Shown: positions 9,198 through 17,940, counted from the first letter of the stretch. The stretch: DNA of 64,000 bases from Bacteroidales bacterium UBA3653 (GCA_002373505.1 DFKE01000017.1:176543-240542), one strand, 5' to 3'. The notes: generated by a model not told the origin, from the letters alone. Made by a program: numbers and translations.

Positions 9198-11471
9198 TTA
9201 TTTCAGCTCTTGCCCCGTAACTGTATAAACCTTCTCGCCGCTCAGAATATACACATTCCCGTTCCTGATCAGTTTCTGCGCAGGGTTGGCGGGATTCGTA
9301 TAAACAGCCGGAGCCTCCGTCGGGTTGTTGGCTTCATAGACGGCTTGCAGCATAATACCCTCCGCCAAATCGCCGGGCAGCACTTGCCATTTGAGGAACG
9401 TGAAACCCTCAATACGCGGAGCGTGCGGCACTTGCCATTTCTGCGCCTCCATGTAATGAAGCGATTCGTCTTGTTTCAGATAACTTACTTGCACCGTCTG
9501 TTCCTCAAACTGCAGATCGGTTGCCACACCTATTATATTGATGAAATCGCACCAGACCGCCTTGGCTTGATAGAGGTCGATGTAGTCCATCGGCACGTAA
9601 AGAATACAGGTCTGTTTGTTGACGTTATTTACCGTGCGCTCGGTGATCGTCTGCGGCGTATATGCATAGTTGTGAATAGCCTGCAAGGCAGAGCAGTTAT
9701 AGAACGCGTCCTGATTGATGGTTGTCACAGAGGATGGAATAACCACTTCCTCCAATGCCGTACAGCCTTCTAACACGCTGGTTGCCACGGTCTTAATACC
9801 CTGCGGAAACTCAAAACGCTTCAGGTTCGTGCAATACATGAAAGCGCTTTGTCCGATGCCGGTCACGGTAGCCGGAATAGCGATAGTTTCTATCTTCATG
9901 TACTTGCACAAGTATGCAGGAATCACTTGCACGCTATCGCCGAACGTGAACGACGTCACTTGCGAATTCGAATTATAGAACGGTGCCTCGCTGTCCGAGC
10001 CGATAGAGCAGTTTTTCGGTTTCCATACAATAGTGGTCGTCGGGTTGCCCTTGAAAGCGGCATTGCCGATAGAGGTAACCGTACTCGGAATAGTAATCTC
10101 CGTCAGGTTGCAGCCCGAGAACGCACGCAGACCGATACTCGTCAATCCTTCTTCCAAGTTCACGCTGCCTAATTTCGTGCAGCCGTAAAATGCATCTGTG
10201 CTAATGGTAGTCAAGGTCGCTGGTAATTCAATGGACTCCAACGAGGTACAGCCCTCCAAGAAACTGACAGGCAGTGTCTTTTGCGTTGCAGGCAAGTTAA
10301 TGGATTTGAGGTTCGTGCAATTCATGAAAGCATACTGACCCAGTCTGTTGACCGAAGCCGGAAGCACGATTGTATCCAACAGGCTCATGTTCTTGCAGAT
10401 ATATGCCGGCACTACCTCTACGCCGTCTGCAAAAGTGAAAGAAGTGACTTGCGAATTGGTGCTATAGAACGGTGCCTCGCTGTCTGAACCGATAGAGCAG
10501 TCTGCCGGTTTCCAGACAATCGTAGTTGTCGGGTTGCCCTTGAAGGCGGCATTGCCGATAGAGGTAACCGTACTCGGAATAGTAATCTCCGTCAAGTTGC
10601 AGCCCGAGAACGCACGCAGACCGATGCTTGTCAATCCTTCTTCCAAGTTCACGCTGCCTAATTTCGTGCAACCGTAAAATGCATCTGTGTTAATAGTAGT
10701 CAAAGTCGCAGGTAGTTCAATGGACTCCAACGACGAGCAGCCCTCCAGAAAACTGGTCGGCAGGGTCTTTTGCGTTGCAGGCAAGTTAATGGATTTGAGG
10801 TTCGTGCAATTCATGAAAGCGCTCTGTCCAAGTCTGCTGACCGAAGCCGGAAGCACGATTGTATCCAACAGGCTCATGTTCTTGCAGATATATGCCGGCA
10901 CAACCTCTACGCCGTTCGCAAAGGTGAACGATGTCACTTGCGAATTGGTGCTATAGAACGGTGCCTCGCTGTCCGAACCGATTGAGCAGTCTGCCGGTTT
11001 CCAGACAATCGTAGTTGTCGGGTTGCCCTTGAAAGCGGAATTACCAATCGATGTAACCGTACTCGGAATAGTAATCTCCGTCAGGTTGCAGCCCGAGAAC
11101 GCACGCAGGTTGATGGTCGTCAGACCTTCTTCCAAGTTTACGGAGCCTAATTTCGTGCAGCCGTAGAAAGCGTCCGTTCCGATAGTGGTGACGGATGTCG
11201 GCAGAGTGACAGATTGCAGGTTCGTCAGGCCCTCAAACGCACTTGTCCCGATACTCGTCACAGGATACGTGTAGTTGTTATAGGTCACGGACGCAGGGAT
11301 AGTAACCGCCGTATATGCCGAATAGACGGACTTGTCCGAACTCTGGTCTTTAACTACTTGTGCCGTGGTTGTCCCCAACGAATAATACAGATTGCCGATT
11401 TTTACGGTTTCGGCATACATCTGAATAAAGCAAGCACATAGTGCAAGCAAAAAGAGATAGATCTTTTTCAT
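9198..11471 (-). CDS. Secreted BspA-like leucine-rich-repeat protein with C-terminal tail motif
   Basis: A 757-residue exported protein. I start it at ATG 11471 because this gives a clean signal peptide (MKKIYLFLLALCACFIQMYA) and the upstream in-frame codons run into the promoter. The body is LRR_5-type repeats (pattern IPxSVTxIGxxAFxGCxxL), arranged as three nearly identical 163-residue blocks. The C-terminus (about residues 600-757) is non-repeat and ends in KLIRNGNVYILSGEKVYTV then TGQELK, a tail also found on the pectate-lyase-like protein and the subtilase in this window. BspA-like proteins bind host or surface ligands; the ligand here is unknown. Confidence 0.85.
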   Translation of the reverse strand: MKKIYLFLLALCACFIQMYAETVKIGNLYYSLGTTTAQVVKDQSSDKSVYSAYTAVTIPASVTYNNYTYPVTSIGTSAFEGLTNLQSVTLPTSVTTIGTDAFYGCTKLGSVNLEEGLTTINLRAFSGCNLTEITIPSTVTSIGNSAFKGNPTTTIVWKPADCSIGSDSEAPFYSTNSQVTSFTFANGVEVVPAYICKNMSLLDTIVLPASVSRLGQSAFMNCTNLKSINLPATQKTLPTSFLEGCSSLESIELPATLTTINTDAFYGCTKLGSVNLEEGLTSIGLRAFSGCNLTEITIPSTVTSIGNAAFKGNPTTTIVWKPADCSIGSDSEAPFYSTNSQVTSFTFADGVEVVPAYICKNMSLLDTIVLPASVNRLGQYAFMNCTNLKSINLPATQKTLPVSFLEGCTSLESIELPATLTTISTDAFYGCTKLGSVNLEEGLTSIGLRAFSGCNLTEITIPSTVTSIGNAAFKGNPTTTIVWKPKNCSIGSDSEAPFYNSNSQVTSFTFGDSVQVIPAYLCKYMKIETIAIPATVTGIGQSAFMYCTNLKRFEFPQGIKTVATSVLEGCTALEEVVIPSSVTTINQDAFYNCSALQAIHNYAYTPQTITERTVNNVNKQTCILYVPMDYIDLYQAKAVWCDFINIIGVATDLQFEEQTVQVSYLKQDESLHYMEAQKWQVPHAPRIEGFTFLKWQVLPGDLAEGIMLQAVYEANNPTEAPAVYTNPANPAQKLIRNGNVYILSGEKVYTVTGQELK
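10000..11180 (-). repeat. Three near-identical 489-bp tandem repeats inside LRR gene
   Basis: The same block recurs with exact 489-base spacing; for instance gtactcgg falls at 10081, 10570 and 11059. 489 bases is 163 codons, so copy number can change without a frameshift. Boundaries are approximate. Confidence 0.85.
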
Positions 11472-11506
11472 ATGGCGAATAAATTGTTCTTGTTTTTTAT
11501 GGGTTG

Positions 11507-11538
11507 CAAAGTTACTGCTTTTTTTTGATATATACAAG
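11507..11538 (-). promoter_or_regulatory. Promoter of LRR protein gene
   Basis: Minus strand TTG, 20 bases, TAACTTTG, 36 bases before ATG 11471. Its presence argues against any start further upstream. Confidence 0.7.
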
Positions 11539-11586
11539 ATAGCACGAGTTTTTGCAGCGGATTTTTCGGAAAAATATCACAAAATC

Positions 11587-11617
11587 TTGCATATTTAAGA
11601 AAAAAGCAGTACCTTTG
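11587..11617 (+). promoter_or_regulatory. korAB promoter
   Basis: TTGC, 19 bases, TACCTTTG, 29 bases before the GTG start of korA. It lies back to back with the LRR promoter. Confidence 0.8.
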
Positions 11618-11646
11618 CAGCAGATTTAATACCAAACACGAGAAAA

Positions 11647-13548
11647 GTGAAACAAGTAGTAGTTCGATTTTGCGGAGATTCGGGCGACGGCATGCAGCTG
11701 ACGGGTAACATGTTTGCCCAGTTGGCGGCGGAGATGGGCCACGAGATTTCCACATTGCCGGATTTCCCGGCAGAGATACGCGCGCCGCAAGGTACATTGG
11801 GCGGCGTAAGTGCTTTCCAAGTAGAGTTAGGACAGGAGGTTTACACCTCGGGTGACAAAGCGGATGTAGTGGTGGCGATGAATGCTGCTGCGCTGAAGGT
11901 GTGTACCTTAGGGGCGCATTTCAATCATCCGCAGGCGCATTTTGACGATGACTTCTCTTTATACCATCGCCACGCGATAGTGATCGTTGATACGGATTCG
12001 CTGACGGACAAAGATCTGGAGAAAGCGCAGTACCACACAGATAATCCATTCACAGAGTTGGGTATTCCCGAGACCGTACAAATAGTGCCGCTAGCGCTTA
12101 CTTCCCTTACTAAAGAAGCGCTGAAAGACAGCGGCATGGATAACAAATCCGTGCTCAAATGCCGGAATATGTTCGCGCTCGGTCTTATCTACTGGCTGTT
12201 CGACGAACCGATGGAGAAAGCGACCCACCTTCTCGAAGAGAAGTTCAAGAAGAAACCGGCGCTCGTAGCTCCGAACACCAAAGTGATGGTGGACGGCTAT
12301 AACTACGGTCAGAACCTCGCCCTCAACATCAATCAGATTCATCTAAACAGCGAAGCGATAAACAGCAGCTCTGCTGCACTAAACAGCGAAGCGCCAAACA
12401 CGGCAAAGCCGCACTATACTTCCATCGCCGGAAACAAAGCTACGGCGTGGGGACTGATAGCCGCGGCAGAGAAAGCAGGCAAGCGTCTGTTCCTCGGGTC
12501 GTACCCGATCACGCCGGCTACAGATATCCTGCATGAGTTGGCAGCCCGCAAGGATATGAATGTCATGGCCATTCAGGCGGAGGACGAGATAGCGGGTGTC
12601 TGCACGGCTATCGGAGCTGCTTTTGCCGGAGACTTGGCATGTACCAGCACTTCCGGTCCCGGTCTGAGCCTCAAATCCGAAGCGATCGGTCTGGCTGTGA
12701 TGGCGGAGTTGCCGTTGGTAGTGATTGACGTGCAGCGCGGCGGTCCGAGTACGGGTCTGCCTACCAAAACCGAACAAACGGACCTGCTGCAAGCGCTGTA
12801 TGGCAGAAACGGCGAGTGTCCTGCGGTAGTGATTGCCGCTTCTTCGTCCGCCAACTGCTTTGATTTTGCATATATGGCATGTAAGATTGCGCTGGAGAAC
12901 ATGACGCCGGTCATCCTCATGACCGATACGTACCTGGCGAACGGAACGGCTCTCTGGCGGATTCCGAAGTTAGCCGAACTGCCTCAGATCAAGCCGCAGA
13001 GCGTGCCGGAGGAACTGAAAGGACACTATAATCCCGCATTGCGTGACGAACGCGGCGTGCGCTATTGGGCGTACCCGGGGATGGAAGGTTATGAGCACCG
13101 CAACATCGGTCTGGAGCGTGATGCAGAGAGGGGAACTATCTCTACCAACCCGGAGAACCACGAACAGATGGTATTGGCGCGCAAGCATAAGATAGAGCAG
13201 ATAGCCAATTCCATTCCTAACCTTCAAACCCTCAAACCATCAAACCTTCAAACGAGCGATACGCTCCTTGTCGGTTGGGGGAGTACGGAAGGACATCTGC
13301 ATGCCGCGGCGAACGAGTTAGGCTGCGATCTGGCGCAATTCAATTATATATGCCCGCTGCCGAAGAATACGCATGAAGTGCTCTCGCAGTACAAGCGAAT
13401 AATTGTATGCGAACTCAATACAGGCCAGTTCGCAGCATATCTGCGCGCACAGTTCCCGGACTTGGAGATAGAGCAATACAACGAGATTCAGGGACAGCCG
13501 TTTGCAGTAGAGAGAATCGTGCGCTACGCGCAAATTAATAATGAATAA
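11647..13548 (+). CDS. korA: 2-oxoacid:ferredoxin oxidoreductase, fused gamma-alpha subunit
   Basis: A 633-residue fusion usual in Bacteroidota: an N-terminal gamma domain (residues 1-190, FCGDSGDGMQLTGNMFA and LPDFPAEIRAP) and an alpha/pyrimidine-binding domain (from about 255, GSYPITPATDILHEL, QAEDEIAG). With KorB it decarboxylates 2-oxoglutarate or a related 2-oxoacid to the acyl-CoA, reducing ferredoxin. The start is GTG 11647; no ATG fits. Two unusual inserts are visible: a linker (residues 233-256) made of mini-hairpin repeats, and a four-unit octamer array (NLQTLKPSNLQT) near residue 525. The last codons INNE and the stop come from a heptamer array. The exact substrate is not certain. 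Confidence 0.93.
   Translation: MKQVVVRFCGDSGDGMQLTGNMFAQLAAEMGHEISTLPDFPAEIRAPQGTLGGVSAFQVELGQEVYTSGDKADVVVAMNAAALKVCTLGAHFNHPQAHFDDDFSLYHRHAIVIVDTDSLTDKDLEKAQYHTDNPFTELGIPETVQIVPLALTSLTKEALKDSGMDNKSVLKCRNMFALGLIYWLFDEPMEKATHLLEEKFKKKPALVAPNTKVMVDGYNYGQNLALNINQIHLNSEAINSSSAALNSEAPNTAKPHYTSIAGNKATAWGLIAAAEKAGKRLFLGSYPITPATDILHELAARKDMNVMAIQAEDEIAGVCTAIGAAFAGDLACTSTSGPGLSLKSEAIGLAVMAELPLVVIDVQRGGPSTGLPTKTEQTDLLQALYGRNGECPAVVIAASSSANCFDFAYMACKIALENMTPVILMTDTYLANGTALWRIPKLAELPQIKPQSVPEELKGHYNPALRDERGVRYWAYPGMEGYEHRNIGLERDAERGTISTNPENHEQMVLARKHKIEQIANSIPNLQTLKPSNLQTSDTLLVGWGSTEGHLHAAANELGCDLAQFNYICPLPKNTHEVLSQYKRIIVCELNTGQFAAYLRAQFPDLEIEQYNEIQGQPFAVERIVRYAQINNE
12343..12414. repeat. Mini-hairpin string in frame in korA linker
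   Basis: Units of the form (c)taaacagcgaagcg and an aaac-linked cggcaaagccg hairpin, related to the TTAACCGCGGCAAAGCCGC string at 31091-31157. It encodes the low-complexity Asn/Ser/Ala linker between the gamma and alpha domains. Confidence 0.6.
13221..13252. repeat. Octamer array in korA (4 units)
   Basis: Four 8-base units ccttcaaa/ccctcaaa/ccatcaaa/ccttcaaa, read in frame as part of NLQTLKPSNLQT. Confidence 0.8.
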
Positions 13549-13681
13549 TTAATAATGAATATCTCGTGAGGTCCATACAGATGCTCTCGAGATTCTAAAA
13601 TTATTAATATCCATTATTAAGACTTCTAAGTCTAATATCACAAAATGAAAAATATTAATTATTCATTATTAATTATTCATT
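13533..13681. repeat. Inverted pair of heptamer arrays flanking a 93-bp spacer
   Basis: Left array 13533-13560 (aattaat/aatgaat twice) and right array 13654-13681 (attaatt/attcatt twice) are exact reverse complements. The left array contains the korA stop; the right ends 4 bases before the korB ATG. The spacer holds no gene. Confidence 0.85.
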
Positions 13682-13684
13682 AAC

Positions 13685-14788
13685 ATGGAAGCATCACAAT
13701 TCAAATCCGATCAATACGTACGTTTCTGCCCGGGTTGCGGCGATCACGCTATCTGCATGGCGCTCCAGAAAGCCATGGCGCAAATAGGTATTCCGACCCA
13801 CCAAGTGGCGGTTATCTCCGGTATCGGTTGCAGCAGCCGTATGCCGCATTATCTCAATACGTACGGTTTCAATACTATTCATGGCCGCGGTGGAGCCATT
13901 GCTACGGGTGTGAAGACGAGCCATCCGGAACTGACCGTCTGGCAGATGTCCGGCGACGGCGACTGTCTCGCTATCGGCGGAAACCATTTCATCCACGAGA
14001 TACGCAGGAATGTGGACCTGAATGTGTGTCTGTTCAACAACCGCATCTATGGTCTGACCAAAGGTCAGTACTCGCCGACGAGTCCGAAAGGTTTTGTGAG
14101 CAAGAGCAGTCCGTTCGGTACGGTAGAGAGACCTTTTGTGCCGGCAGAGTTAGTACTCGGTGCACGCGGTACATTCTTTGCCCGCACGCTGGATGTAGAT
14201 GTACCGACGACGGTGGAGTGTCTTGTAGCCGCGCAGCAGCACAAGGGTGCGTCTATCGTAGAATGTCTCGTTAACTGCGTGATTTTCAATAACGGAACGC
14301 ATTCATGGATAGCCGACCGTGAGCAACGCGCAGAACACTCTATCATTCTACGCCACGGCGAGAAGATGATCTTCGGCAAGAATAATGACAAAGGTCTTGC
14401 GCTCGAAATCAATACCCCCTCCCTTGAGAGGGTGAAGAGCTCTGCTCAATCGGACTGCCAGTGGCCGTCCGTAGAACAACATGGGGAGGGGTTACTCCGT
14501 CTAATAGTAGTGCCTGCGGACGATCCACGTGTGCTGGTTCATGACGCGCATCAGCAGGACCCGACACTCCATCGACTCCTCGCTCTCATGGGACAGGAGA
14601 GAAACCTCAATCTCTCCCCCTCTATGGGGGAGACGGAGGGGGCTTTGCCGATAGCTCTGGGTGTCATCCGTGACGTAGAGGCAGAGACATATGACCGGGC
14701 AGTGAATGAGCAGATACAAAAAGTGCGCGCCTCGTCTAAGGCACACACTTTTGATGAACTGACTGCTACTTTAGAGCAGTGGAGTTAA
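13685..14788 (+). CDS. korB: 2-oxoacid:ferredoxin oxidoreductase beta subunit
   Basis: Thiamine-diphosphate-binding partner of KorA, 367 residues. Motifs are RFCPGCGDHAI (residues 13-23), SGIGCSSRMP, HGRGGAIATG and the ThDP/Mg site GDGDCLAIGGNH, then NNRIYGLTKGQ. It completes the reaction that yields acyl-CoA and reduced ferredoxin. Two in-frame inserts of the C-rich palindrome class sit in the C-terminal part: residues about 244-270 (with VKSSAQSDCQWPSV) and about 306-318 (NLSPSMGETEGA). Homologues should lack these. The last 4 bases overlap the convergent DUF975 gene. Confidence 0.93.
   Translation: MEASQFKSDQYVRFCPGCGDHAICMALQKAMAQIGIPTHQVAVISGIGCSSRMPHYLNTYGFNTIHGRGGAIATGVKTSHPELTVWQMSGDGDCLAIGGNHFIHEIRRNVDLNVCLFNNRIYGLTKGQYSPTSPKGFVSKSSPFGTVERPFVPAELVLGARGTFFARTLDVDVPTTVECLVAAQQHKGASIVECLVNCVIFNNGTHSWIADREQRAEHSIILRHGEKMIFGKNNDKGLALEINTPSLERVKSSAQSDCQWPSVEQHGEGLLRLIVVPADDPRVLVHDAHQQDPTLHRLLALMGQERNLNLSPSMGETEGALPIALGVIRDVEAETYDRAVNEQIQKVRASSKAHTFDELTATLEQWS
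14415..14493. repeat. C-rich palindrome element with ~50-bp conserved core, inside korB
   Basis: Core 14431-14480 matches 58651-58700 at 44 of 50 positions by hand alignment. It is flanked by ccctcccttgagaggg on the left and catggggagggg on the right. Confidence 0.85.
14603..14640. repeat. Short C-rich palindrome in korB
   Basis: ctctccccctctatggggga followed by gacggaggggg; the same class as elements at 50023, 50142 and 61943. It encodes NLSPSMGETEGA in frame. Confidence 0.65.
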
Positions 14789-15453
14789 GCTTCTACGGCT
14801 GCTTCTACAGCCTCGTATTCGGCTTTCACGTCCTCATAGAAATGCGCCAAACTGGTTGCTATATACGGCTCTAACCAGAGGAAGCCGATGAAACATGTGA
14901 AGATGCAGAGAAGGGCCCAACCGATGAAGGTGAGTTGAAGCACGAACATTTCCCATTTGTGTCCGCGCATCATCAGACGGCTCTTGCGGAGTGCTTCACG
15001 CGCACTGAGTTCCGGATTGTCGCGAATAACAAAAGGAACGATAGTATATGCCAGACCGAGGATGATAGTACCGATCATTAAGGTCGGAATAAGTAGGGCG
15101 ACTAAAACCAGGGTCATTAACAGACCGGTAAGGACGTATTTGCTCCAGTTAGCAGCGAAATCTTTGAAACAGAAAGAGAGATAACTGCCCTCTAATTCCT
15201 CGCTACGCGCATAGCGCAGAAGCAGATTGTAGAACGCGAACTGCAGCGGAACTACGATAAGAAGCGATAGTACCAACTGGGTACACGAACCGAAAAGGGA
15301 ATACAACTCTTCTCCAAAGCGACCGGATAACATGGCAGGAGAGGTGCACAGCAATACAATGGCAGACAAAACCAAGTCTACCAATGCCATTTCGTTCCAA
15401 CGACCATTCAAGGTCTCACGCGCCTGAGCGCGGTACTCTGAATAACTTTTCAT
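14785..15453 (-). CDS. DUF975-like integral membrane protein
   Basis: A 222-residue membrane protein. About five hydrophobic segments are visible (near 22-42, 55-80, 108-135, 138-148 and 170-198), along with the loop RDNPELSAREALRKSRLMMRGHKWEMF typical of the DUF975 (glycerophosphoryl-diester-like membrane) family, where the AREALRKS and MRGHKW words are conserved. It begins 34 bases after the rsgA stop and should be the last gene of the long minus-strand transcript. Function is unknown. Confidence 0.75.
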   Translation of the reverse strand: MKSYSEYRAQARETLNGRWNEMALVDLVLSAIVLLCTSPAMLSGRFGEELYSLFGSCTQLVLSLLIVVPLQFAFYNLLLRYARSEELEGSYLSFCFKDFAANWSKYVLTGLLMTLVLVALLIPTLMIGTIILGLAYTIVPFVIRDNPELSAREALRKSRLMMRGHKWEMFVLQLTFIGWALLCIFTCFIGFLWLEPYIATSLAHFYEDVKAEYEAVEAAVEA

Positions 15454-15487
15454 AAACGTGAAAATTAAATTGTTTGTTATTAGGGAT

Positions 15488-16450
15488 TTATCTGTATTTC
15501 GCTTCGTCGCAGTCGCCTAAAAGCGAGAGATAGGATTCATACCGGCTCATGGCTATCTCGCCGTGCTCTACTGCCTCAATCACGGCGCAGCCGGGTTCGT
15601 TGGTATGCGTACAGTTGCCAAAACGGCAGTCCCGACTGATGCGGAAGATCTCGCGGAAATAGTGGCTGACCTCTTCTTTGGACATGTCAACGGATCCGAA
15701 ACCTTTGATACCCGGTGTATCAATAATCCAGCCCTTCGTACATCGTACATCGTCCCTTCGTACATCCAACTCATACATTTCGCTGAACGTAGTGGTGTGC
15801 ATTCCTTTGTCGTGGGCGTCGGAGATCTTACCGGTTCGGGTGATTTCCTTGCCGAAAAGCGCATTGAGCAGCGTGCTTTTGCCTACTCCCGAATTGCCGG
15901 AGAGAAGGGTAGTCTTGCCTGCCAGAAGAGGCAAAATCTCTGACGGCTGAAGGCTGACAGCAGACATCTCAAAGGTCTCATAACCGATTGATTCATAGAG
16001 CGAACGGAGTTCTGCCAATTGCTCCTGTTCCGTATCCGAGAGCAAATCAATCTTATTAAATATAAGGAGCGCGCGCACGCGATAGGCTTCGCATGTAGCG
16101 AGAAAGCGATCGATGAAGGTTGTGGACGTAACAGGGTGGTTAACGGTCACGATGAGCGCTACTTGGTCTATATTGGCAGCCAGGATATGGCTCTCTTTGC
16201 TGAGGTTGGTAGAGCGGCGGATGATATAGTTGCGCCGGGGTTCCACCTCAGTGATCCAGAAGCCGGCTTCACTGCTTTCGACTTTCGACTTTTGACTTTC
16301 TACTTCTACATAGTCTCCCACCGCCACAGGGTTGGTGGTACGAATACCACGAATGCGGAAATTGCCTTTGATATGGCATTCCACACTCGTACCATCGTCC
16401 AGGCGGACGATGTAACTGCTACCTGTTGACTTAATGACTAATCCCCTCAT
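15488..16450 (-). CDS. rsgA: Small ribosomal subunit biogenesis GTPase RsgA
   Basis: Circularly permuted GTPase of 320 residues that checks late 30S maturation. An N-terminal OB fold is followed by NKIDLL (G4), GNSGVGKSTLLN (G1) and DTPGIKGFG (G3), then a C-terminal zinc site (CRFGNCTHTNEPGC). Two heptamer arrays are embedded in frame: 16275-16309 gives VESQKSKVESSE in the OB-fold region, and 15940-15967 gives SAVSLQPSEI between G4 and G1. The ATG at 16450 directly follows the array at 16452-16486. Confidence 0.96.
   Translation of the reverse strand: MRGLVIKSTGSSYIVRLDDGTSVECHIKGNFRIRGIRTTNPVAVGDYVEVESQKSKVESSEAGFWITEVEPRRNYIIRRSTNLSKESHILAANIDQVALIVTVNHPVTSTTFIDRFLATCEAYRVRALLIFNKIDLLSDTEQEQLAELRSLYESIGYETFEMSAVSLQPSEILPLLAGKTTLLSGNSGVGKSTLLNALFGKEITRTGKISDAHDKGMHTTTFSEMYELDVRRDDVRCTKGWIIDTPGIKGFGSVDMSKEEVSHYFREIFRISRDCRFGNCTHTNEPGCAVIEAVEHGEIAMSRYESYLSLLGDCDEAKYR
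15940..15967. repeat. Heptamer array in rsgA (ctgaNgg family, 4 units)
   Basis: ctgacgg/ctgaagg/ctgacag/cagacat. It reads SAVSLQPSEI in rsgA, like the SAVSHQ peptides in uvrA and rlmD. Confidence 0.75.
16275..16309. repeat. Heptamer array in rsgA (cttt[ct]ga family, 5 units)
   Basis: ctttcga twice, cttttga, ctttcta, cttctac; read in frame as VESQKSKVES. Confidence 0.8.
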
Positions 16451-16451
16451 T

Positions 16452-16486
16452 ATGTACGATGTACGATTTACGATGTACGATGTTTG
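16452..16486. repeat. Heptamer array upstream of rsgA (atgtacg, 5 units)
   Basis: atgtacg twice, atttacg, atgtacg, atgtttg. Further tttgtac/cttcgtac words continue to about 16563, filling the frr-rsgA gap. Confidence 0.8.
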
Positions 16487-16568
16487 GTACGTGATTTCAT
16501 GAGTGACCTTTGTCCTTTGTCACCTTCGTAAATCCTTTGTACATCGTACATTCGTCCTTCGTACTTGC

Positions 16569-17132
16569 CTACACCGTCATAATCTCTTTTTCCTTGGCGG
16601 CATAGAGCGCATCAACCTTCGCGATATATTTATCGTGGGTCTTTTGCATCTCTTCTTCTGCGTCTTTCTCCACGTCCTCGCTCAAGCCGTTCTTGATGAG
16701 TTTCTTAAACTCCTCAATCGCATCGCGGCGGGCATTCCGGATAGACATCTTGGCGCTCTCTGCTTCTGCTTTGCATTGTTTGCAAAGTTCGCGGCGGCGT
16801 TCCTCGGTGAGCGGCGGAAGGATCAGACGGATGGTCTCTCCGTTGTTGGAGGGAGCCAGACCGATGTTGGAATTGATGATAGCACGCTCGATATCGCCGA
16901 TCAGTTTCTTCTCCCATGGCGTGATAGCGATGGTACGTGCGTCCGGAGTAGTTACGGTTGCGCAAGAACTCAGTGGCGACATCGTGCCGTAGTAGTCTAT
17001 CTTGATCGGGTCAAGAATACGCGGGTTGGCTTTACCTGCACGGATGTGCTGGAGCGTGTCGTCCAGGTGAGCGACAGCTGACTGCATTTGTTCTTCGGCT
17101 GTTGCCTCAAATAATTCTAATTCGTCGTTCAT
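16569..17132 (-). CDS. frr: Ribosome recycling factor
   Basis: RRF of about 187 residues, which splits post-termination ribosomes with EF-G. The family words IRAGKANPRILDPIKIDYYG and a C-terminal helical segment ending EKEIMTV are visible. I start at ATG 17132 (MNDELELFE); the in-frame TTG at 17150 lies in a repeat array. It follows pyrH by an array of 35 bases, the common pyrH-frr order in bacteria, and precedes rsgA. Confidence 0.97.
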   Translation of the reverse strand: MNDELELFEATAEEQMQSAVAHLDDTLQHIRAGKANPRILDPIKIDYYGTMSPLSSCATVTTPDARTIAITPWEKKLIGDIERAIINSNIGLAPSNNGETIRLILPPLTEERRRELCKQCKAEAESAKMSIRNARRDAIEEFKKLIKNGLSEDVEKDAEEEMQKTHDKYIAKVDALYAAKEKEIMTV

Positions 17133-17167
17133 ACAATTATCAATTATCAATTGTCAATTATCAATTG
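17133..17167. repeat. Heptamer array between pyrH and frr (tcaatt[ag], 5 units)
   Basis: acaatta, tcaatta, tcaattg, tcaatta, tcaattg. It fills the exact interval between the pyrH stop and the frr ATG. Confidence 0.85.
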
Positions 17168-17872
17168 TCACGGAGTGACCAAAGTACCGATAGCCTCTCC
17201 GTTAATTACTTTTTCGAGGTTGCCGGGTTTGTCCATGTTGAAGACATAGATCGGCAGTCCGTTCTCTTTTGCCATGGCAGTAGCGGTGAGGTCCATCACT
17301 TTCAGACCGCGGCGGATCACTTCGTCATATGTGATCTCGTCGAACTTGGTAGCCGCCGGGTCTTTCTCCGGATCGGCGGTATAGATACCGTCCACACGCG
17401 TACCTTTCAGCATCACGTCGGCTTTGATTTCCAGCGCACGGAGAGACGAACCGGTGTCGGTGGTGAAATAGGGAGCACCTGTGCCGCCTGCGAGAATGAC
17501 CACATTGCCTTTCTCCAGCAGACGTATTGCCTTGGCTGGGCTGTAGAAATCGCCGACAGGCTCCATGCGGATGGAGGTCAGTACGCGAACCGGTTGTCCG
17601 ATGGCTTCCAGGGCTGAAGCCAATGCCAGAGCATTGATGACTGTGGCTAACATTCCCATCTGGTCACCTTTAACACGGTCGAAACCTTTCTGGGTGCCGC
17701 TCAAACCGCGGAAGATATTGCCTCCGCCAATGACGATACCTATCTGCACACCTTTCTCTGCGATAGCCTTCACTTGTTCGGCATATTCGGCCAAGTGTTG
17801 TGTATCAATACCCTGTTTGCTTGCTCCAGCCAGGCTCTCACCCGAGAGCTTTAATAAAATGCGTTTATACAT
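17168..17872 (-). CDS. pyrH: Uridylate kinase
   Basis: UMP kinase of about 234 residues, making UDP from UMP with ATP. Amino-acid-kinase motifs: KRILLKLSGESLAG (3-16), IVIGGGNIFRG, DQMGMLATVINALAL and AGGTGAPYFTTDT. The start is ATG 17872, since upstream in-frame codons are non-ATG and lie in the intergenic repeat. It is in the minus-strand run between the gamma-carbonic anhydrase gene and frr. Confidence 0.97.
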   Translation of the reverse strand: MYKRILLKLSGESLAGASKQGIDTQHLAEYAEQVKAIAEKGVQIGIVIGGGNIFRGLSGTQKGFDRVKGDQMGMLATVINALALASALEAIGQPVRVLTSIRMEPVGDFYSPAKAIRLLEKGNVVILAGGTGAPYFTTDTGSSLRALEIKADVMLKGTRVDGIYTADPEKDPAATKFDEITYDEVIRRGLKVMDLTATAMAKENGLPIYVFNMDKPGNLEKVINGEAIGTLVTP

Positions 17873-17906
17873 AAGTAACAATTTAACGTTTTTATGCAAT
17901 AAAAAC

Positions 17907-17938
17907 CATTTTAACTATTTAACGTTTTAACGTGACGA
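17907..17938. repeat. Octamer array (NNNtttaa, 4 units) downstream of gamma-CA gene
   Basis: cattttaa, ctatttaa, cgttttaa, cgtgacga; adjacent to the stop at 17941. Same family as 20964-21003 and 35781-35804. Confidence 0.75.
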
Positions 17939-17940
17939 AG

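Noticed and set aside
9198..9280. PEP-CTERM sorting signal at the LRR C-terminus
   Set aside because: The tail has no hydrophobic helix or terminal basic cluster, so it cannot be an exosortase substrate of the usual kind.
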